Assembly: GCF_003389455.1 (NCBI RefSeq)
Contig: NZ_QUAC01000057.1
Coordinates: 1-39,257, forward strand
Origin: Streptomyces inhibens
GTDB taxonomy: Bacteria > Actinomycetota > Actinomycetes > Streptomycetales > Streptomycetaceae
Reading direction: 5' to 3'
Length of the DNA: 39,257 bases
Below the pieces are notes generated by a model. The model saw only the letters and a list, made by a program, of their open reading frames with translations, searched no databases and was not told the DNA's origin. A program made the position numbers and the translations under genes. Shown in pieces: positions 7,450 through 20,794 of this stretch; the first letter of the stretch is position 1, and every line of letters begins with the position of its first letter.

Positions 7450-8694
7450 GTGACCGATCACTCCCTCACCCCCGTCCTGCGGGTCCTGCGCAGCTGCCTC
7501 CATCTGATGGTGGCCGCGCTGCTCGCGCTCGCCGCCGTACGGGCGGTGGTGGACCACGCCCCGGACGCCCCGGCCGTCATCGCCACCGCCGTCGTGCTCT
7601 TCGCCCTCTACGCCGTCGGGCCCGCGCTGCCCCGCCTGCGCAGCTCCACCTCCGCCGCCGCCCTCTGGCTCGCGGCCGTGGCCCTGGTCTGGCTGGTGCT
7701 GCTCGTCCTCACCCCGGACGGCGTCTGGGTGGCCTTCCCGCTCTTCTTCGTCCAGCTGCATCTGCTGCCGCTGCGCGGGGCGCTGGCCGCCGTCGCGGCC
7801 ACCACCGTCGCCGCCGTCGCCGGATTCCGCTGGCACAACCACACCCATGCGCTCACCGCCGGCACGGTCATCGGCCCCGTTCTGGGCGCCGCCGTCGCGA
7901 TCGCCGTCGTCCTCGGTTACCAGGCCCTCTACCGGGAGAGTGAACAGCGCCGCCGCCTCATCGAGGAGCTGACCGCGGCCCGCGGCGAACTGGCCGTCGC
8001 GGAACACGCCGCCGGTGTGCTCGCCGAGCGCGAGCGGCTGGCCCGCGAGATCCACGACACCCTTGCGCAGGGCCTGTCCAGCATCCAGCTGCTGCTGCGG
8101 GCCGCCGAACGCGCCATACCGGAGCGGCCCGAGGCGGCCCTCGGCCATGTCCGGCAGGCCCGCACCGCCGCCGTCGACAACCTCGCCGAGGCGCGCCGTT
8201 TTGTACGGGCGCTGAGCCCGCCGGACCTGGAGGCCGGTTCGCTGCCCGCCGCCCTGGAACGGCTCTGCGCCACCACCGCCCGTACCTCCTCTCTCGCCGT
8301 GCACTGCCAGGTCTCCGGCGCGCCCACCGCCCTGCCCACCGCGCACGAGGTCGCCCTGCTGCGCATCGCCCAGTCCGCGCTCGCCAACACCGTCCGGCAC
8401 GCCTCGGCCGACCGCGTCGAGCTGACCCTCAGCTACATGGACACCGAGGTCGCCCTGGACGTCGTCGACGACGGCGCCGGGTTCGTCCCGGCCGAGGTCC
8501 CGGCCCCCGGCTCCGCGGCGGTCACCGGCACCGGCTTCGGCCTGGCCGCGATGCGCGCCCGGGCCCGCGCCCTACAGGGCACCCTCGTCGTCGAGTCCGC
8601 CCCCGGGGAGGGCACCGCGGTCGCCGTCACCCTGCCCTGCCCCGCCGCCCCCGCCACGTCCGGAAGCTCCGCCGCCCCGGAGGCCGCCTCGTGA
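7450..8694 (+). CDS. NarL-family sensor histidine kinase
   Basis: 414 residues from GTG 7450. The N-terminal half has about five or six membrane helices (residues ~15-35, 40-58, 70-92, 95-110, 115-130, 138-160) with almost no extracytoplasmic loop, typical of membrane-sensing kinases. A HisKA_3 dimerisation domain follows with the phospho-acceptor H202 in REIHDTLAQG, then a HATPase domain with an N-box (LANTVRHA), DVVDDGAGF and GTGFGLAAM. The stop overlaps the start of the response regulator by GTGA. It phosphorylates that regulator and, by position, probably controls the divergent ABC exporter. Confidence 0.9.
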   Translation: MTDHSLTPVLRVLRSCLHLMVAALLALAAVRAVVDHAPDAPAVIATAVVLFALYAVGPALPRLRSSTSAAALWLAAVALVWLVLLVLTPDGVWVAFPLFFVQLHLLPLRGALAAVAATTVAAVAGFRWHNHTHALTAGTVIGPVLGAAVAIAVVLGYQALYRESEQRRRLIEELTAARGELAVAEHAAGVLAERERLAREIHDTLAQGLSSIQLLLRAAERAIPERPEAALGHVRQARTAAVDNLAEARRFVRALSPPDLEAGSLPAALERLCATTARTSSLAVHCQVSGAPTALPTAHEVALLRIAQSALANTVRHASADRVELTLSYMDTEVALDVVDDGAGFVPAEVPAPGSAAVTGTGFGLAAMRARARALQGTLVVESAPGEGTAVAVTLPCPAAPATSGSSAAPEAAS

Positions 8695-9332
8695 CCGCCA
8701 TCGACACCCCCATCCGGCTGCTCCTCGCCGACGACCACCCCGTCGTACGCGCCGGACTGCGCGCGGTCCTGGAGACCGAACCGGACTTCGAGGTGGTGTC
8801 CGACGTCCCCACCGCCGAGCAGGCCGTCGATCTCGCCGCCCGGCTCGATGTCGACGTGGTCCTCATGGACCTCCAATTCGGTGGCCGGATGCTGGGCTCC
8901 CAGGCCACCGCCGCGATCACCGCCCGCTCCGGCGCCCCGCGGGTACTCGTCCTGACCACGTACGACACCGACGCCGACATCCTCGCCGCCATCGAGGCCG
9001 GCGCCACCGGCTACCTCCTCAAGGACGCCCCGCCGGAGGAGCTGGCCGCCGCCGTACGCACCGCCGCCGCCGGAAAGTCCGCGCTGGCGCCCACCATCGC
9101 GCTGCGCCTGATGGACCGGATGCGCTCCCCGGCCACCGCGCTCTCCCGCCGCGAGACCGAGGTCCTCCAGCTCGTCGCCGACGGTCTGTCGAACGCGGCG
9201 ATCAGCAAACAGCTCTTCCTCAGCCAGGCGACCGTCAAGTCCCACCTCGTCCACATTTACTCCAAGCTGGGCGTGGACTCCCGTACCTCCGCGGTCGCCG
9301 CCGCCACCGCCCAGGGCCTGATCCGCCGCTGA
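8691..9332 (+). CDS. NarL/LuxR-type response regulator
   Basis: 213 residues. Receiver domain at ~residues 7-125: acidic pair in LLADDHPVVRAG, phospho-acceptor D60 in VVLMDLQFGG, and conserved Lys in YLLKDAPPEEL. The LuxR helix-turn-helix lies at ~residues 148-210 (LSRRETEVLQLVADGLSN, then ATVKSHLVHIYSKLGV). The loop after the acceptor Asp (QFGGRMLGSQ) replaces the usual xMPxxxG, a variation seen in a common actinomycete subgroup. It is co-translated with the kinase and followed by a strong hairpin. Confidence 0.92.
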   Translation: MTAIDTPIRLLLADDHPVVRAGLRAVLETEPDFEVVSDVPTAEQAVDLAARLDVDVVLMDLQFGGRMLGSQATAAITARSGAPRVLVLTTYDTDADILAAIEAGATGYLLKDAPPEELAAAVRTAAAGKSALAPTIALRLMDRMRSPATALSRRETEVLQLVADGLSNAAISKQLFLSQATVKSHLVHIYSKLGVDSRTSAVAAATAQGLIRR

Positions 9333-9336
9333 CCGC

Positions 9337-9390
9337 CGGTCCTCGGACCCCCGCCGCCCCGGAACGGCCCCGGCCGGGGTCCGAGGACCG
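9337..9390 (+). terminator. Strong stem-loop terminator, 15-bp perfect stem
   Basis: CGGTCCTCGGACCCC (9337-9351) is the exact reverse complement of GGGGTCCGAGGACCG (9376-9390); the 24-base loop is also GC-rich and can pair internally. It starts four bases after the response-regulator stop and ends 70 bases before murC, separating the two units. Confidence 0.75.
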
Positions 9391-9459
9391 CCCCTGTCGG
9401 TGCCGGGTGCGAGAATCGTCCACAGCATCACCGCTCGCGACGATCAGGGAGACCCGCCC

Positions 9460-10857
9460 ATGGCACCCGCCATCCCAGCCTCGATGGACCGGCCGCACTT
9501 CATCGGCATCGGCGGAGCCGGTATGTCGGGCATCGCCAAGATCCTCGCGCAGCGCGGCGCCCGGGTGGCGGGCAGCGACGCCAAGGACTCCGCGACCGCC
9601 CAGGCCCTGCGTGACCTCGGCGCCACGGTCCACATCGGCCATGCCGCCGCCCATCTCGCCGAGGACGCCACCAGCGTCGTCGTCTCCTCCGCGATCCGCC
9701 CGGACAACCCCGAGCTGGCCGCCGCCCATGAGCGCGGCATCCCGGTCGTGCACCGCTCCGACGCCCTCGCCTCCCTCATGGACGGCCTGCGCCCCATCGC
9801 CGTAGCGGGCACGCACGGCAAGACGACGACGACCTCCATGCTCGCCGTATCCCTCACCGCCCTCGGCCTCAAGCCGTCCTACGCCATCGGCGGCGACCTC
9901 GACGCCCCGGGATCCAACGCCGAGCACGGCAGCGGCGAGATCTTCGTCGCCGAGGCCGACGAGAGCGACCGCAGCTTCCACAAGTACGCCCCCGAGGTCG
10001 CCATCGTCCTCAACGTCGAGCTGGACCACCACGCCAACTACGCCTCGATGGACGAGATCTACGAGTCCTTCGAGACCTTCGTCGGCCGCATCCGCCCCGG
10101 CGGCACCCTGGTCATCTCCGCCGACAACGAAGGCGCCCGCGAGCTGACCGCCAAGATCTCCGGCCGCTACGACATCGAGGTCGTCACCTACGGCGAGTCC
10201 GCCGACGCCGATGTCCGCATCCTCAAGGTCAACCCCCGCGGCCTGACCAGCGACGTCACCGTCTCCCTCACCAGCGGCAAGATCCTCACCTTCACCGTCT
10301 CCGTCCCGGGCCGGCACTACGCCCACAATGCCGTCGCCGCCCTGGCCGCCGGCGTCGCCCTGGACCTGCCGCCGCACAACCTCGCCTCCGCGCTCGGCAA
10401 GTACACCGGCGTCAAGCGCCGCCTCCAGCTCAAGGGCGAGGCGGCCGGTGTGCAGGTCATCGACTCCTACGCCCACCACCCCACGGAGATGTCCGCCGAC
10501 CTGGAAGCCATCCGCGGCGCCGCCGAAGGCTCTCGCGTACTGGTCGTCTTCCAGCCGCACCTCTTCTCCCGCACCCAGGAGCTGGGCACGGAAATGGGCC
10601 GGGCGCTCGCCCTCGCCGACGCCTCCGTCGTCCTGGACATCTACCCGGCCCGTGAGGACCCGATCCCGGGCGTCACCAGCGCCCTGATCATCGACGCCGC
10701 GCGCGCCGCGGGCGCCGATGTCACCGCCGAGAGCGACCAGGCCGCCGTCCCGGACGTCATCGCCGGAATGACCAAGCCCGGTGACCTTGTTCTCACCATG
10801 GGCGCGGGCGATGTGACCGACCTCGGCCCCGCCATCCTGTCCCGCCTGGGCAGCTGA
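9460..10857 (+). CDS. murC: UDP-N-acetylmuramate--L-alanine ligase (MurC)
   Basis: 465 residues. Joins L-alanine to UDP-MurNAc with ATP, the first step in building the peptidoglycan stem peptide in the cytoplasm. The N-terminal Rossmann domain begins HFIGIGGAGMSGIAKIL; the ATP loop is GTHGKTTTTSM (~residue 117); DADESDRSF-like EADESDRSF (~residue 167) and NVELDHHANY (~residue 187) are typical Mur ligase motifs; the C-terminal domain includes DSYAHHPTE. ATG 9460 is chosen because AGGGAG stands nine bases before it. Followed 18 bases later by msrB, a neighbour pair I recall from S. coelicolor. Confidence 0.93.
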   Translation: MAPAIPASMDRPHFIGIGGAGMSGIAKILAQRGARVAGSDAKDSATAQALRDLGATVHIGHAAAHLAEDATSVVVSSAIRPDNPELAAAHERGIPVVHRSDALASLMDGLRPIAVAGTHGKTTTTSMLAVSLTALGLKPSYAIGGDLDAPGSNAEHGSGEIFVAEADESDRSFHKYAPEVAIVLNVELDHHANYASMDEIYESFETFVGRIRPGGTLVISADNEGARELTAKISGRYDIEVVTYGESADADVRILKVNPRGLTSDVTVSLTSGKILTFTVSVPGRHYAHNAVAALAAGVALDLPPHNLASALGKYTGVKRRLQLKGEAAGVQVIDSYAHHPTEMSADLEAIRGAAEGSRVLVVFQPHLFSRTQELGTEMGRALALADASVVLDIYPAREDPIPGVTSALIIDAARAAGADVTAESDQAAVPDVIAGMTKPGDLVLTMGAGDVTDLGPAILSRLGS

Positions 10858-10875
10858 GCTGAGGAGGCACCGCAG

Positions 10876-11283
10876 ATGCCGTACGAGATCGACAAGCCCG
10901 ACGACCAGTGGCGCGCAGAGCTGACCCCCGCCGAGTACCAAGTACTCCGCCAAGCCGGCACCGAGCCCGCCTTCGTCGGCGAATACACCGACACCAAGAC
11001 CGCGGGCGTCTACTCCTGCCGCGCGTGCGGTGCCGAACTCTTCCGCTCCGACACCAAATTCGAGAGCCACTGCGGCTGGCCGTCCTTCTACGACCCCAAG
11101 AACTCCGACGCCGTCGAACTCCTGGAGGACCGCACCCACGGCATGGTCCGCACCGAAGTCCGCTGCGCCCGCTGCGGCTCCCACCTCGGCCATGTCTTCG
11201 AGGGCGAGGGCTACCCGACCCCTACGGATCAGCGGTACTGCATCAACTCGATCTCGCTGCGATTGGCTCCGGACGAGGCGTGA
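10876..11283 (+). CDS. msrB: Peptide-methionine (R)-S-oxide reductase MsrB, complete copy
   Basis: 135 residues, the normal family length. Reduces the R-epimer of oxidised methionine in proteins. Visible features: two zinc CxxC pairs (CRAC near residue 50 and CARC near residue 97), [11 protein letters not shown] in the middle, GHVFEGEG, and the catalytic-Cys motif RYCINSISL near the C-terminus. GAGGAG precedes the ATG. It is probably co-transcribed with murC. The last 203 coding bases plus eight after the stop are repeated, with three changes, 17.3 kb downstream (28361-28579), marking this gene as one border of a rearranged segment. Confidence 0.93.
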   Translation: MPYEIDKPDDQWRAELTPAEYQVLRQAGTEPAFVGEYTDTKTAGVYSCRACGAELFRSDTKFESHCGWPSFYDPKNSDAVELLEDRTHGMVRTEVRCARCGSHLGHVFEGEGYPTPTDQRYCINSISLRLAPDEA

Positions 11284-11586
11284 GCGGCGGGAGGGTGGCG
11301 TCCTGCGAATCCGGTGACTCGCGAACTCGTCGAGTTCCGCTTCAACGTCCAGCGCGTTCCTTGGCAGCGGCGTAGCGATCTGGCAAACGTGCGGTCAAGC
11401 GGGGTCGACCCCACGCCGGGTCGCCCCCGTCGCCGTTCCCGTCACTGGATCCGTGCTGGCAGGAGCCGCAAACAAGGGCTGGTCGTGCCGGACATGCGAG
11501 TGCCGCGGTCTTACTGGGGCCCGCCAAACGCTGTCGGTTGAAGTGCGCGAAGCCAGCCGGCTCACCCTCGACGTGTACCCCACCGA
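11284..11586. other. Gene-free stretch after msrB with a ychF-3'-end-like sequence
   Basis: No convincing gene. Bases 11322-11354 read in plus frame as a Glu-Leu-Val-Glu-Phe-Arg-Phe-Asn-Val string. VEFRFNV is the typical C-terminus of the YchF GTPase, but here no stop follows and nothing upstream resembles YchF. The same TTCCGCTTCAACGT block, 42 bases before GATCTGGCAAA, recurs at 22955-23007. The remainder shows no structure I can name. Confidence 0.4.
11335..11387 (+). repeat. Dispersed repeat, copy A (ychF-tail-like)
   Basis: TTCCGCTTCAACGT at 11335-11348 and GATCTGGCAAA at 11377-11387 match copy B (22955-23007) exactly and at the same spacing; the 28 bases between them have diverged. Similarity continues for ~50 bases (GGGGTC, then GGGTCG and TTCCCG). 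It may be an old attachment or recombination site. The ychF relation rests on the encoded VEFRFNV. Confidence 0.45.
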
Positions 11587-12150
11587 TCAGAGTCGCCGCC
11601 GCAGAGCCCCCCGCCGACGGGCACTGCTGCCGGGGGTGCGCAGTTCGAACCACACGGTCTTCCCCGCGGCGGTGTGCCGTGCGCCCCAGCGGGTCGAGAG
11701 CTGGTCCACCAGGTGCAGCCCTCGGCCGTGGTCCTCGTCGGCGCGGGCGGGTGGACGGTCAGCGGGCGGCGCGGCGGGGCAGCCGTCGGCGATGTCGCAG
11801 CGCAGCGTCCGGTCAACGGGGGAGTGGGACATCCGCAGATGGAGGGGGCCCCAGGCGTGCTGGAGCGCGTTGGTGACCAGTTCGCTCACCAGGAGTTCGG
11901 CGATCTCGACATGCTCGGGCAGCCCCCATCGGGCCAGCTCGGTCCGGATGATCCGCCGGGCCTGGGACACGGCGCGCACATGCGATTCGAGCGGCAGCGA
12001 GACCACTTTGCCGCGTGTCCTCCTCAGGTACCGGGCCAGCTGAGCGACCCGCGCGGCGGAGGTCGCCGCCAGCCGCCCCAACAGACGGCACAGCGGGAGC
12101 AGTACGCCCTCACGTAGGGCGACACAGCGGGTGCGAATGACGGTACTCAT
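11587..12150 (-). CDS. ATP-binding protein, RsbW-like anti-sigma/HATPase family
   Basis: 187 residues from ATG 12150. The C-terminal ~115 residues form a GHKL ATPase: SHVRAVSQARRIIR, an N-box ELLVSELVTNALQHA, a G1-like DIADGCP and HGRGLHLVDQLSTRWG, as in the many RsbW/SpoIIAB-like single-domain proteins of Streptomyces. Such proteins bind or phosphorylate anti-anti-sigma factors. The N-terminal ~70 residues are basic and of unknown role. No clear ribosome-binding site precedes 12150. An in-frame ATG about 195 bases further upstream has GGCGGAAAG before it, so a longer form is possible. Downstream of the signalling operon but with a 485-base gap. Confidence 0.75.
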   Translation of the reverse strand: MSTVIRTRCVALREGVLLPLCRLLGRLAATSAARVAQLARYLRRTRGKVVSLPLESHVRAVSQARRIIRTELARWGLPEHVEIAELLVSELVTNALQHAWGPLHLRMSHSPVDRTLRCDIADGCPAAPPADRPPARADEDHGRGLHLVDQLSTRWGARHTAAGKTVWFELRTPGSSARRRGALRRRL

Positions 12151-12635
12151 GGCGATGCGGTGCGGCCGAGCGGAATCCACCGCAGCGGGAGGCTGGAATG
12201 GCAGGGGTGAGGGCCGCCATACGGGAGCCCTCGCGTGAGGCCCGGACCAGGAGAAGCCGTACGGCGTCAGGTCTGAGCCCGCCGTGGGTTGCCGGGCCGT
12301 GCCCGGGGACGATTCCGGTTCCGGGAACATCTTTCCGCCCTCGCTTTTCTCTCCGGGACCGTGGGCGGCTGGTGGAGTCAGGAGGCCACGCGGGCTCCGG
12401 TGGGGCACCCGGGAGGGCTGTGGTGTGCGAACAACGACCCGGGTCATCACGTCCACCCCACCTCTTTCCGTGCCGTCGGCTGTGCCGGGGAGCTGACGTA
12501 TGCCTTCACCGTGCACCCGGCGCCCCGTGGCAGTCGTTAGGGGAACCCCCTAGTACGACCCCTAATCGGGGCGCCGGCTGCGGGGCGGTGGTGGAGGAGG
12601 CGGGGAGACGCGGGCCGCTCCCGGGCGTCGTGCGC
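12151..12635. other. Gene-free stretch between response regulator and ATPase genes
   Basis: No gene is supported on either strand. It carries the TAGGGG/CCCCTA palindrome cluster described separately and a GC-rich run next to the stop of the response regulator. It may contain a long leader of the ATPase gene if transcription starts near 12510 on the minus strand. Confidence 0.4.
12537..12565. promoter_or_regulatory. Palindrome TAGGGG-N3-CCCCTA plus a third half-site
   Basis: TAGGGG (12538-12543), three bases, CCCCTA (12547-12552), then CCCCTAA (12559-12565). Three copies of one half-site within 29 bases suggest a dimer-binding operator with an extra site. Read on the minus strand it lies upstream of the ATPase gene at 12150. 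The binding protein is unknown. Confidence 0.35.
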
Positions 12636-13200
12636 CTACCGCTCCGACGTCACGGCCGCGAGTTGCTGAAGCTGTCGTGCCAGACGGCCGACCGAGTCGG
12701 TTTGCCCGGCGACCTGGTCCAGGGCCCCCGCCGGGAGCGCACCGCCGGCCATGGCCTGCACGGCCTCGGTGAGCTCGGCGAGCGCCTTTTCCACCTGCTG
12801 GAGCCGGATCTTCAGCAGGATGTTGTCGACCCTGGAGGTCAGCAGGAGGTGGTCCAGGGGCTTTGGCAGATAGTCCTCGGCGCCCATTTCGAGGCAGCGG
12901 ATGACACTGTCCAGCTCGCCGACGGCCGACATCATGATCACGGGCGTGCGGCTGAGCTGCTGATCGTGCTTCATCAGATCGAGCGTCGCGTAGCCGTCCA
13001 TCCCCGGCATGAGGATGTCGAGCAGCACCACATCGAAGTCGCTCTCCCGCAGCATCTGGAGAGCCTCGAGCCCGTTCTCGGATGTCGCGGTCTCAAGCCC
13101 GGCCATTTCCAGGCGGTAGGTGAGCATCATGCGGTTCGTGCGATCGTCGTCCACGACCAAGATGCGCCCTTTCCTTTCGGTTCTGTCCGTCACGGCGTTG

Positions 13201-13211
<11 letters not shown>
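12636..13211 (-). CDS. Single-domain response regulator (REC plus coiled coil)
   Basis: 191 residues. Receiver domain at ~residues 14-135: [14 protein letters not shown], phospho-acceptor D65 in [23 protein letters not shown] and the Lys in YLPKPLDHL. After the receiver there is only a ~50-residue helical tail ([20 protein letters not shown]) and no DNA-binding or enzymatic output domain. The start ATG at 13211 lies 11 bases inside the preceding kinase gene, with GGAG about eight bases before it, so the two are translationally coupled. It likely receives phosphate from the kinase HPt domain. Confidence 0.88.
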
Positions 13212-17223
<4,012 letters not shown>

Positions 17224-17226
17224 GAG

Positions 17227-20130
17227 TCACTCCGGTTCGTCCGCTGCGTGGGTCTGCTCCGACAGCGCGCCGAGCTGGCGTCGGCTGGTGACGCCGAGCT
17301 TCCGGTAGACGCTGGACAGGTGGACCTCCACGGTCTTGGCCGTGACGAACAGCTGCTGCGCGATCTCCCGGTTGGTGTGCCCGGCGACAGCGAGGTCGTA
17401 GACCCGTTGCTCACTCGGTGTCAGCGACTGCAGACCGGTGACCGCGTGGCGCCGCGGGCGAATGCCGGCCACATGCAGCTCGTCCAGGATCTGCTGGACG
17501 AGGGGCGCCGCGCTACGGGCCTCGGCGATGTCCAGGGCGTCGCTGAGCAAGGTCCGCACCTGGCTCCGTACGCCGTGCCGGCGCAGCGCCGCCCCGTAGT
17601 CCGCCAGCGCCTTGGCGTACTCCAGGCGGGCCGGGGAGCCCTCCAGCCGGGTGACGGCCTGGCGCAGTAGACCGACGCCCGCGTCGCCCTCGCTCAGCGT
17701 GCCGGCGATGCGCAGCGCGCGGCCGAGGGCCCGGGGCGCGCTCCAGTAGCGGGCCAGTCTGAGCTCGGCGTCGGCCATGGTCCTGGCCTCCTCGTCCCGG
17801 CCGAGCAGATGCAGGCACAGGGCGGCCTCCGACCGCCAGGGGACGATGGCGGGGTTGTCCCCGCCGGCCGCGCTGAACGACGCGCCCGCGGCCAGCGCGG
17901 TGTTGAGGGCCTCCGTCGTGCGGCCCTGGAGGCGCAGGAGGTGGGAGCGGCTGTACAGCACGTAGTACATCAGCCCGGTGAGCGGCGCGGGATCGGGAAC
18001 TCCGGTCCACTCCAGTGTGGCCTGCGCCCGCGACAGCGCACCCTGCTCGATCTGCACCTCGGCCTGGACGGGGCCGAGGACCAGCCGGCGCAGATCCAGC
18101 GAGGACGCGTCGACGGTGTGCATCGCGTCCGAGGCGTCCGCGGCGGCCTCGTCGAGATTGCCCTGGTACAGCCACGCCATCGCGCGGTAGACGAGAGCCC
18201 CGGTCAGGTCGTTGACCGACCCCTGCCGGTGCGCCTGCTCGACCGCGGCGTCCAGACTGCCCAGGACCTCCCTGCGGTCGGCGCTGATCAGGGCCAGCCA
18301 GCCGAAGGACAGCGACATCTGTCCGTCGGACGGCCCGGCCGGCGCGTCGTGGAGCGCGCGCTGCGCCCGGACGACCGCCCGCGGGTCGCCGATGACCGCG
18401 TCGTGCCCGGCGATGACGCAGTCCAGGTACCGGCCGCCCATGCTCTCGCTCGGTTTGGGGGAGCGCAGTGCCGCAACGCGGCCGAGGATGTCCTTACGCA
18501 GATCCGGCCGGCCGGGTTCGTAGAGCGGGATCGAAAGGATGCAGGCGTTCAGCTGGTACAGCAGTTCGGTGTCCTGCGGTGTCGTATCGGCCAGGGCCTG
18601 TTGCCAGATCGCCAGGGCTTCTTCGGCGCGCCGCAGCGCGAGCAGCGCGTCGCCGAGGGACAGTGCGATTTCGACGCGCTGCCGGGACGGCCCGGCCAGC
18701 TCGTGTGCCTCCGTGAGATACGGAACGGCTGCCGCGCTGTCCACCCGCCGCATGGCGCTGCCGAGGGCGAAGAGGAGGTCGAGCCGGTCACCGGTCGCCG
18801 GGGGCTCGGCCAGGGCGCGGCGCAGATACTTCGCCGCGGTCTCCGGGGAGCCGCGGGCCAGGGCGCTCCGCGCCGCCGACCACAGCAGGGTCACGGTCTC
18901 GGCGTCCCCGGAGGGCAGGGTGCGCAGCAGGTGCAGGGCGACCTTCTCGATCTCGGCCTTGGAGTCCCGGAGCAGGTGCGCGGCGGTCCGGTGTGCGCGG
19001 TGGCAATCGGCCGGTGTGATCTCCTCGTACACGGCGGCACGCACGAGCGGATGGACAAACCCCCACCGGGGGTTCATTACGTCCGACGGTACGGCGGTGT
19101 GGAGGATCTGGGCGTGTTCGAGGCTCTTCGCCGCCTGAAGTGCCTCGTCCCGGTCAAGCCCCGCCAGCTCCGCCGCATGACTGAGATCCGCGCCGTCCCC
19201 GAGCACCGCGATGGCGCAGGTCAGTGGCCCACAGCTGTGGGGGAGACGCCGCATCCACATCGCCACCCGCCGGGCGATCGCGCGCGGGCCCAGGGCGTAG
19301 ACCTGCGGGATGTGCGCGGCGGTGGGTTCGACGTGCTCGGCGGCGAGTGCCTCGGTGAGCTCCTTGAGCAGGAGGGGATTCCCGCCGGTCGCGGACCAGC
19401 AGGCGGAGAGGAAGTCGTCGTCCTCCGGTTCGGGTGACCCGGATTTCGCGAATTCACTGATGACGAGCGAGGCCGATGCCTCGGCACTCAACCTGGACGG
19501 AGAAACGAGCACCGAGGGCGCTGCGGTGACAATCTGGTCGAGTGTATGCGACTGGGAATTTGTTTCAAATGGCCTGAGGGTTCCCACCACACAGGCCGGG
19601 ATATCCTCAAGGCGCGGCATAAGATAATTAAGAAACTTCAGCGAATCGCTGTCCGCCCAGTGCAGATCGTCGACCGCAATCATGAGGGGCTGCTCATCGC
19701 AGATATCTGCGGTCAGCCAGTACAACCCATGAAGCATGGAGAAATCCCCGCCGGGGGAGCGTTCGGGAACCACTCTCTTCAGTACGATCGCGGCCTGACC
19801 TGCGGTGCCAGACAGGATACGCTGCCGATTTTCCACCGTCATCCGTGCAAGGAGCGGTTCGAAGAGCTGCCGCACCACTCCGAAGGGGAAGTCGCTCTCG
19901 AATTCCGATCCTCGCGCGCCGGCCACCTGAAAACCGGCGGAAACAGCGATCCGCTTGGCTTCGGACAGCAGACTGGTTTTTCCGATTCCGGGCGCACCCT
20001 CGATCATCACGGCTTCTCCATGGCCGCCACGGGTCGCATCCATCGCCGCCCGCAAGACCTTGAGCTCGCCGCTTCGCTCGTACAGTCCAGCCATATTCGG
20101 CATACATTCCAGTATGCGCGACAGGGCCAT
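17227..20130 (-). CDS. LAL-type (large ATP-binding LuxR) transcriptional regulator
   Basis: About 967 residues. N-terminal AAA/NACHT-like ATPase with Walker A IEGAPGIGKTSLL (~residue 45) and Walker B LMIAVDDLHWAD (~residue 145), a long helical TPR-like middle, and a C-terminal LuxR helix-turn-helix (LTPSEQRVYDLAVAGHTN, then KTVEVHLSSVYRKLGV). Such regulators (MalT/AfsR-like) often activate secondary metabolism on binding a ligand. The start is uncertain: ATG at 20130, 20103 or 20094 all fit, and none has a strong ribosome-binding site. It is first in an operon with the hybrid kinase and response regulator, which is unusual for this family. Confidence 0.88.
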   Translation of the reverse strand: MALSRILECMPNMAGLYERSGELKVLRAAMDATRGGHGEAVMIEGAPGIGKTSLLSEAKRIAVSAGFQVAGARGSEFESDFPFGVVRQLFEPLLARMTVENRQRILSGTAGQAAIVLKRVVPERSPGGDFSMLHGLYWLTADICDEQPLMIAVDDLHWADSDSLKFLNYLMPRLEDIPACVVGTLRPFETNSQSHTLDQIVTAAPSVLVSPSRLSAEASASLVISEFAKSGSPEPEDDDFLSACWSATGGNPLLLKELTEALAAEHVEPTAAHIPQVYALGPRAIARRVAMWMRRLPHSCGPLTCAIAVLGDGADLSHAAELAGLDRDEALQAAKSLEHAQILHTAVPSDVMNPRWGFVHPLVRAAVYEEITPADCHRAHRTAAHLLRDSKAEIEKVALHLLRTLPSGDAETVTLLWSAARSALARGSPETAAKYLRRALAEPPATGDRLDLLFALGSAMRRVDSAAAVPYLTEAHELAGPSRQRVEIALSLGDALLALRRAEEALAIWQQALADTTPQDTELLYQLNACILSIPLYEPGRPDLRKDILGRVAALRSPKPSESMGGRYLDCVIAGHDAVIGDPRAVVRAQRALHDAPAGPSDGQMSLSFGWLALISADRREVLGSLDAAVEQAHRQGSVNDLTGALVYRAMAWLYQGNLDEAAADASDAMHTVDASSLDLRRLVLGPVQAEVQIEQGALSRAQATLEWTGVPDPAPLTGLMYYVLYSRSHLLRLQGRTTEALNTALAAGASFSAAGGDNPAIVPWRSEAALCLHLLGRDEEARTMADAELRLARYWSAPRALGRALRIAGTLSEGDAGVGLLRQAVTRLEGSPARLEYAKALADYGAALRRHGVRSQVRTLLSDALDIAEARSAAPLVQQILDELHVAGIRPRRHAVTGLQSLTPSEQRVYDLAVAGHTNREIAQQLFVTAKTVEVHLSSVYRKLGVTSRRQLGALSEQTHAADEPE

Positions 20131-20474
20131 GGGGATGCCCGTTCCGGAGTGCCCGTGGACCCGGTGCAGCCAGGGATTCAACGGGCCGTGCTCCTCCCGG
20201 GCGAACCGGCCGCGGCGCTCATTCGCCGGGCGGTCGACCGCCCGGCCGCGCAGCTCAAGCAGCTGGAGGATCTGCGCTGCGCCCCTGACGAGTCGACCGT
20301 GTCGGAACCCCCGTTCGGGGCCTGCGCGCCGGATCTCGGCATCCGCGTCTCCCGCGCGCCACCAGTGGGCGAGCGACCCGGCCGCGGACGTGTAGCGCCG
20401 ACTGCGCGTGGAACAGTGCATCTGCGCGGTGTCCAGGTGCTGCCCGCTGCCGGGCCCGTGCAGCGCGCCCAAGG
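20131..20474. other. Gene-free stretch upstream of the LAL regulator
   Basis: It must hold the promoter of the signalling operon on the minus strand. I see no protein-coding signal, no clear palindrome and no canonical -10/-35 pair. It abuts an IS remnant at its right end. Confidence 0.35.
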
Positions 20475-20595
20475 GATGTTTTACCGGTCCGCAACGGTCA
20501 CTCGTGCGCCCAGCTTGCGGCCGGGTTCGGCATCGGAACGACCACTGCCTTCCGGTACATCACCGAGGCGGTTGACTGTGCTGGGCCAACGGCGG
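20475..20595 (+). pseudogene. IS5-type transposase remnant
   Basis: One plus-strand frame reads VRNGHSCAQL, then AAGFGIGTTTAFRYITEAV. This is the N-terminal helix-turn-helix region common to IS5-group transposases of actinomycetes (of the form LRNGxTxAQLAAGFGIGTxTxYRY). Similarity ends near 20590. The catalytic DDE part is not recognisable and no start codon is present, so the gene is dead. Its other end may lie near 20790, where a DUF89 gene fragment is interrupted. Confidence 0.55.
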
Positions 20596-20794
20596 TTCCC
20601 ACAAGGCCGACAGCTTCGACTACGCCTTGCCTTTGGTACCTGCAGCTGACAGTGATCAGCGCAAGTGGCAGTAGTGCGGGAAGCGCGACGTGCTCTTCTA
20701 CACAGGCGACGTCCACGGCGGACGGGGCCGCAGATCGAGGGCGTGCTCTTCTCGCCGACGGTTGAACGTGGGTTCTGGAGCGCTTGCGGGCCCG

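Noticed and set aside
9235..11193. A 650-codon open frame on the minus strand opposite murC and msrB
   Set aside because: The Gly/Val/Asp-rich translation shows no motif, whereas the other strand encodes two complete, well-known enzymes.
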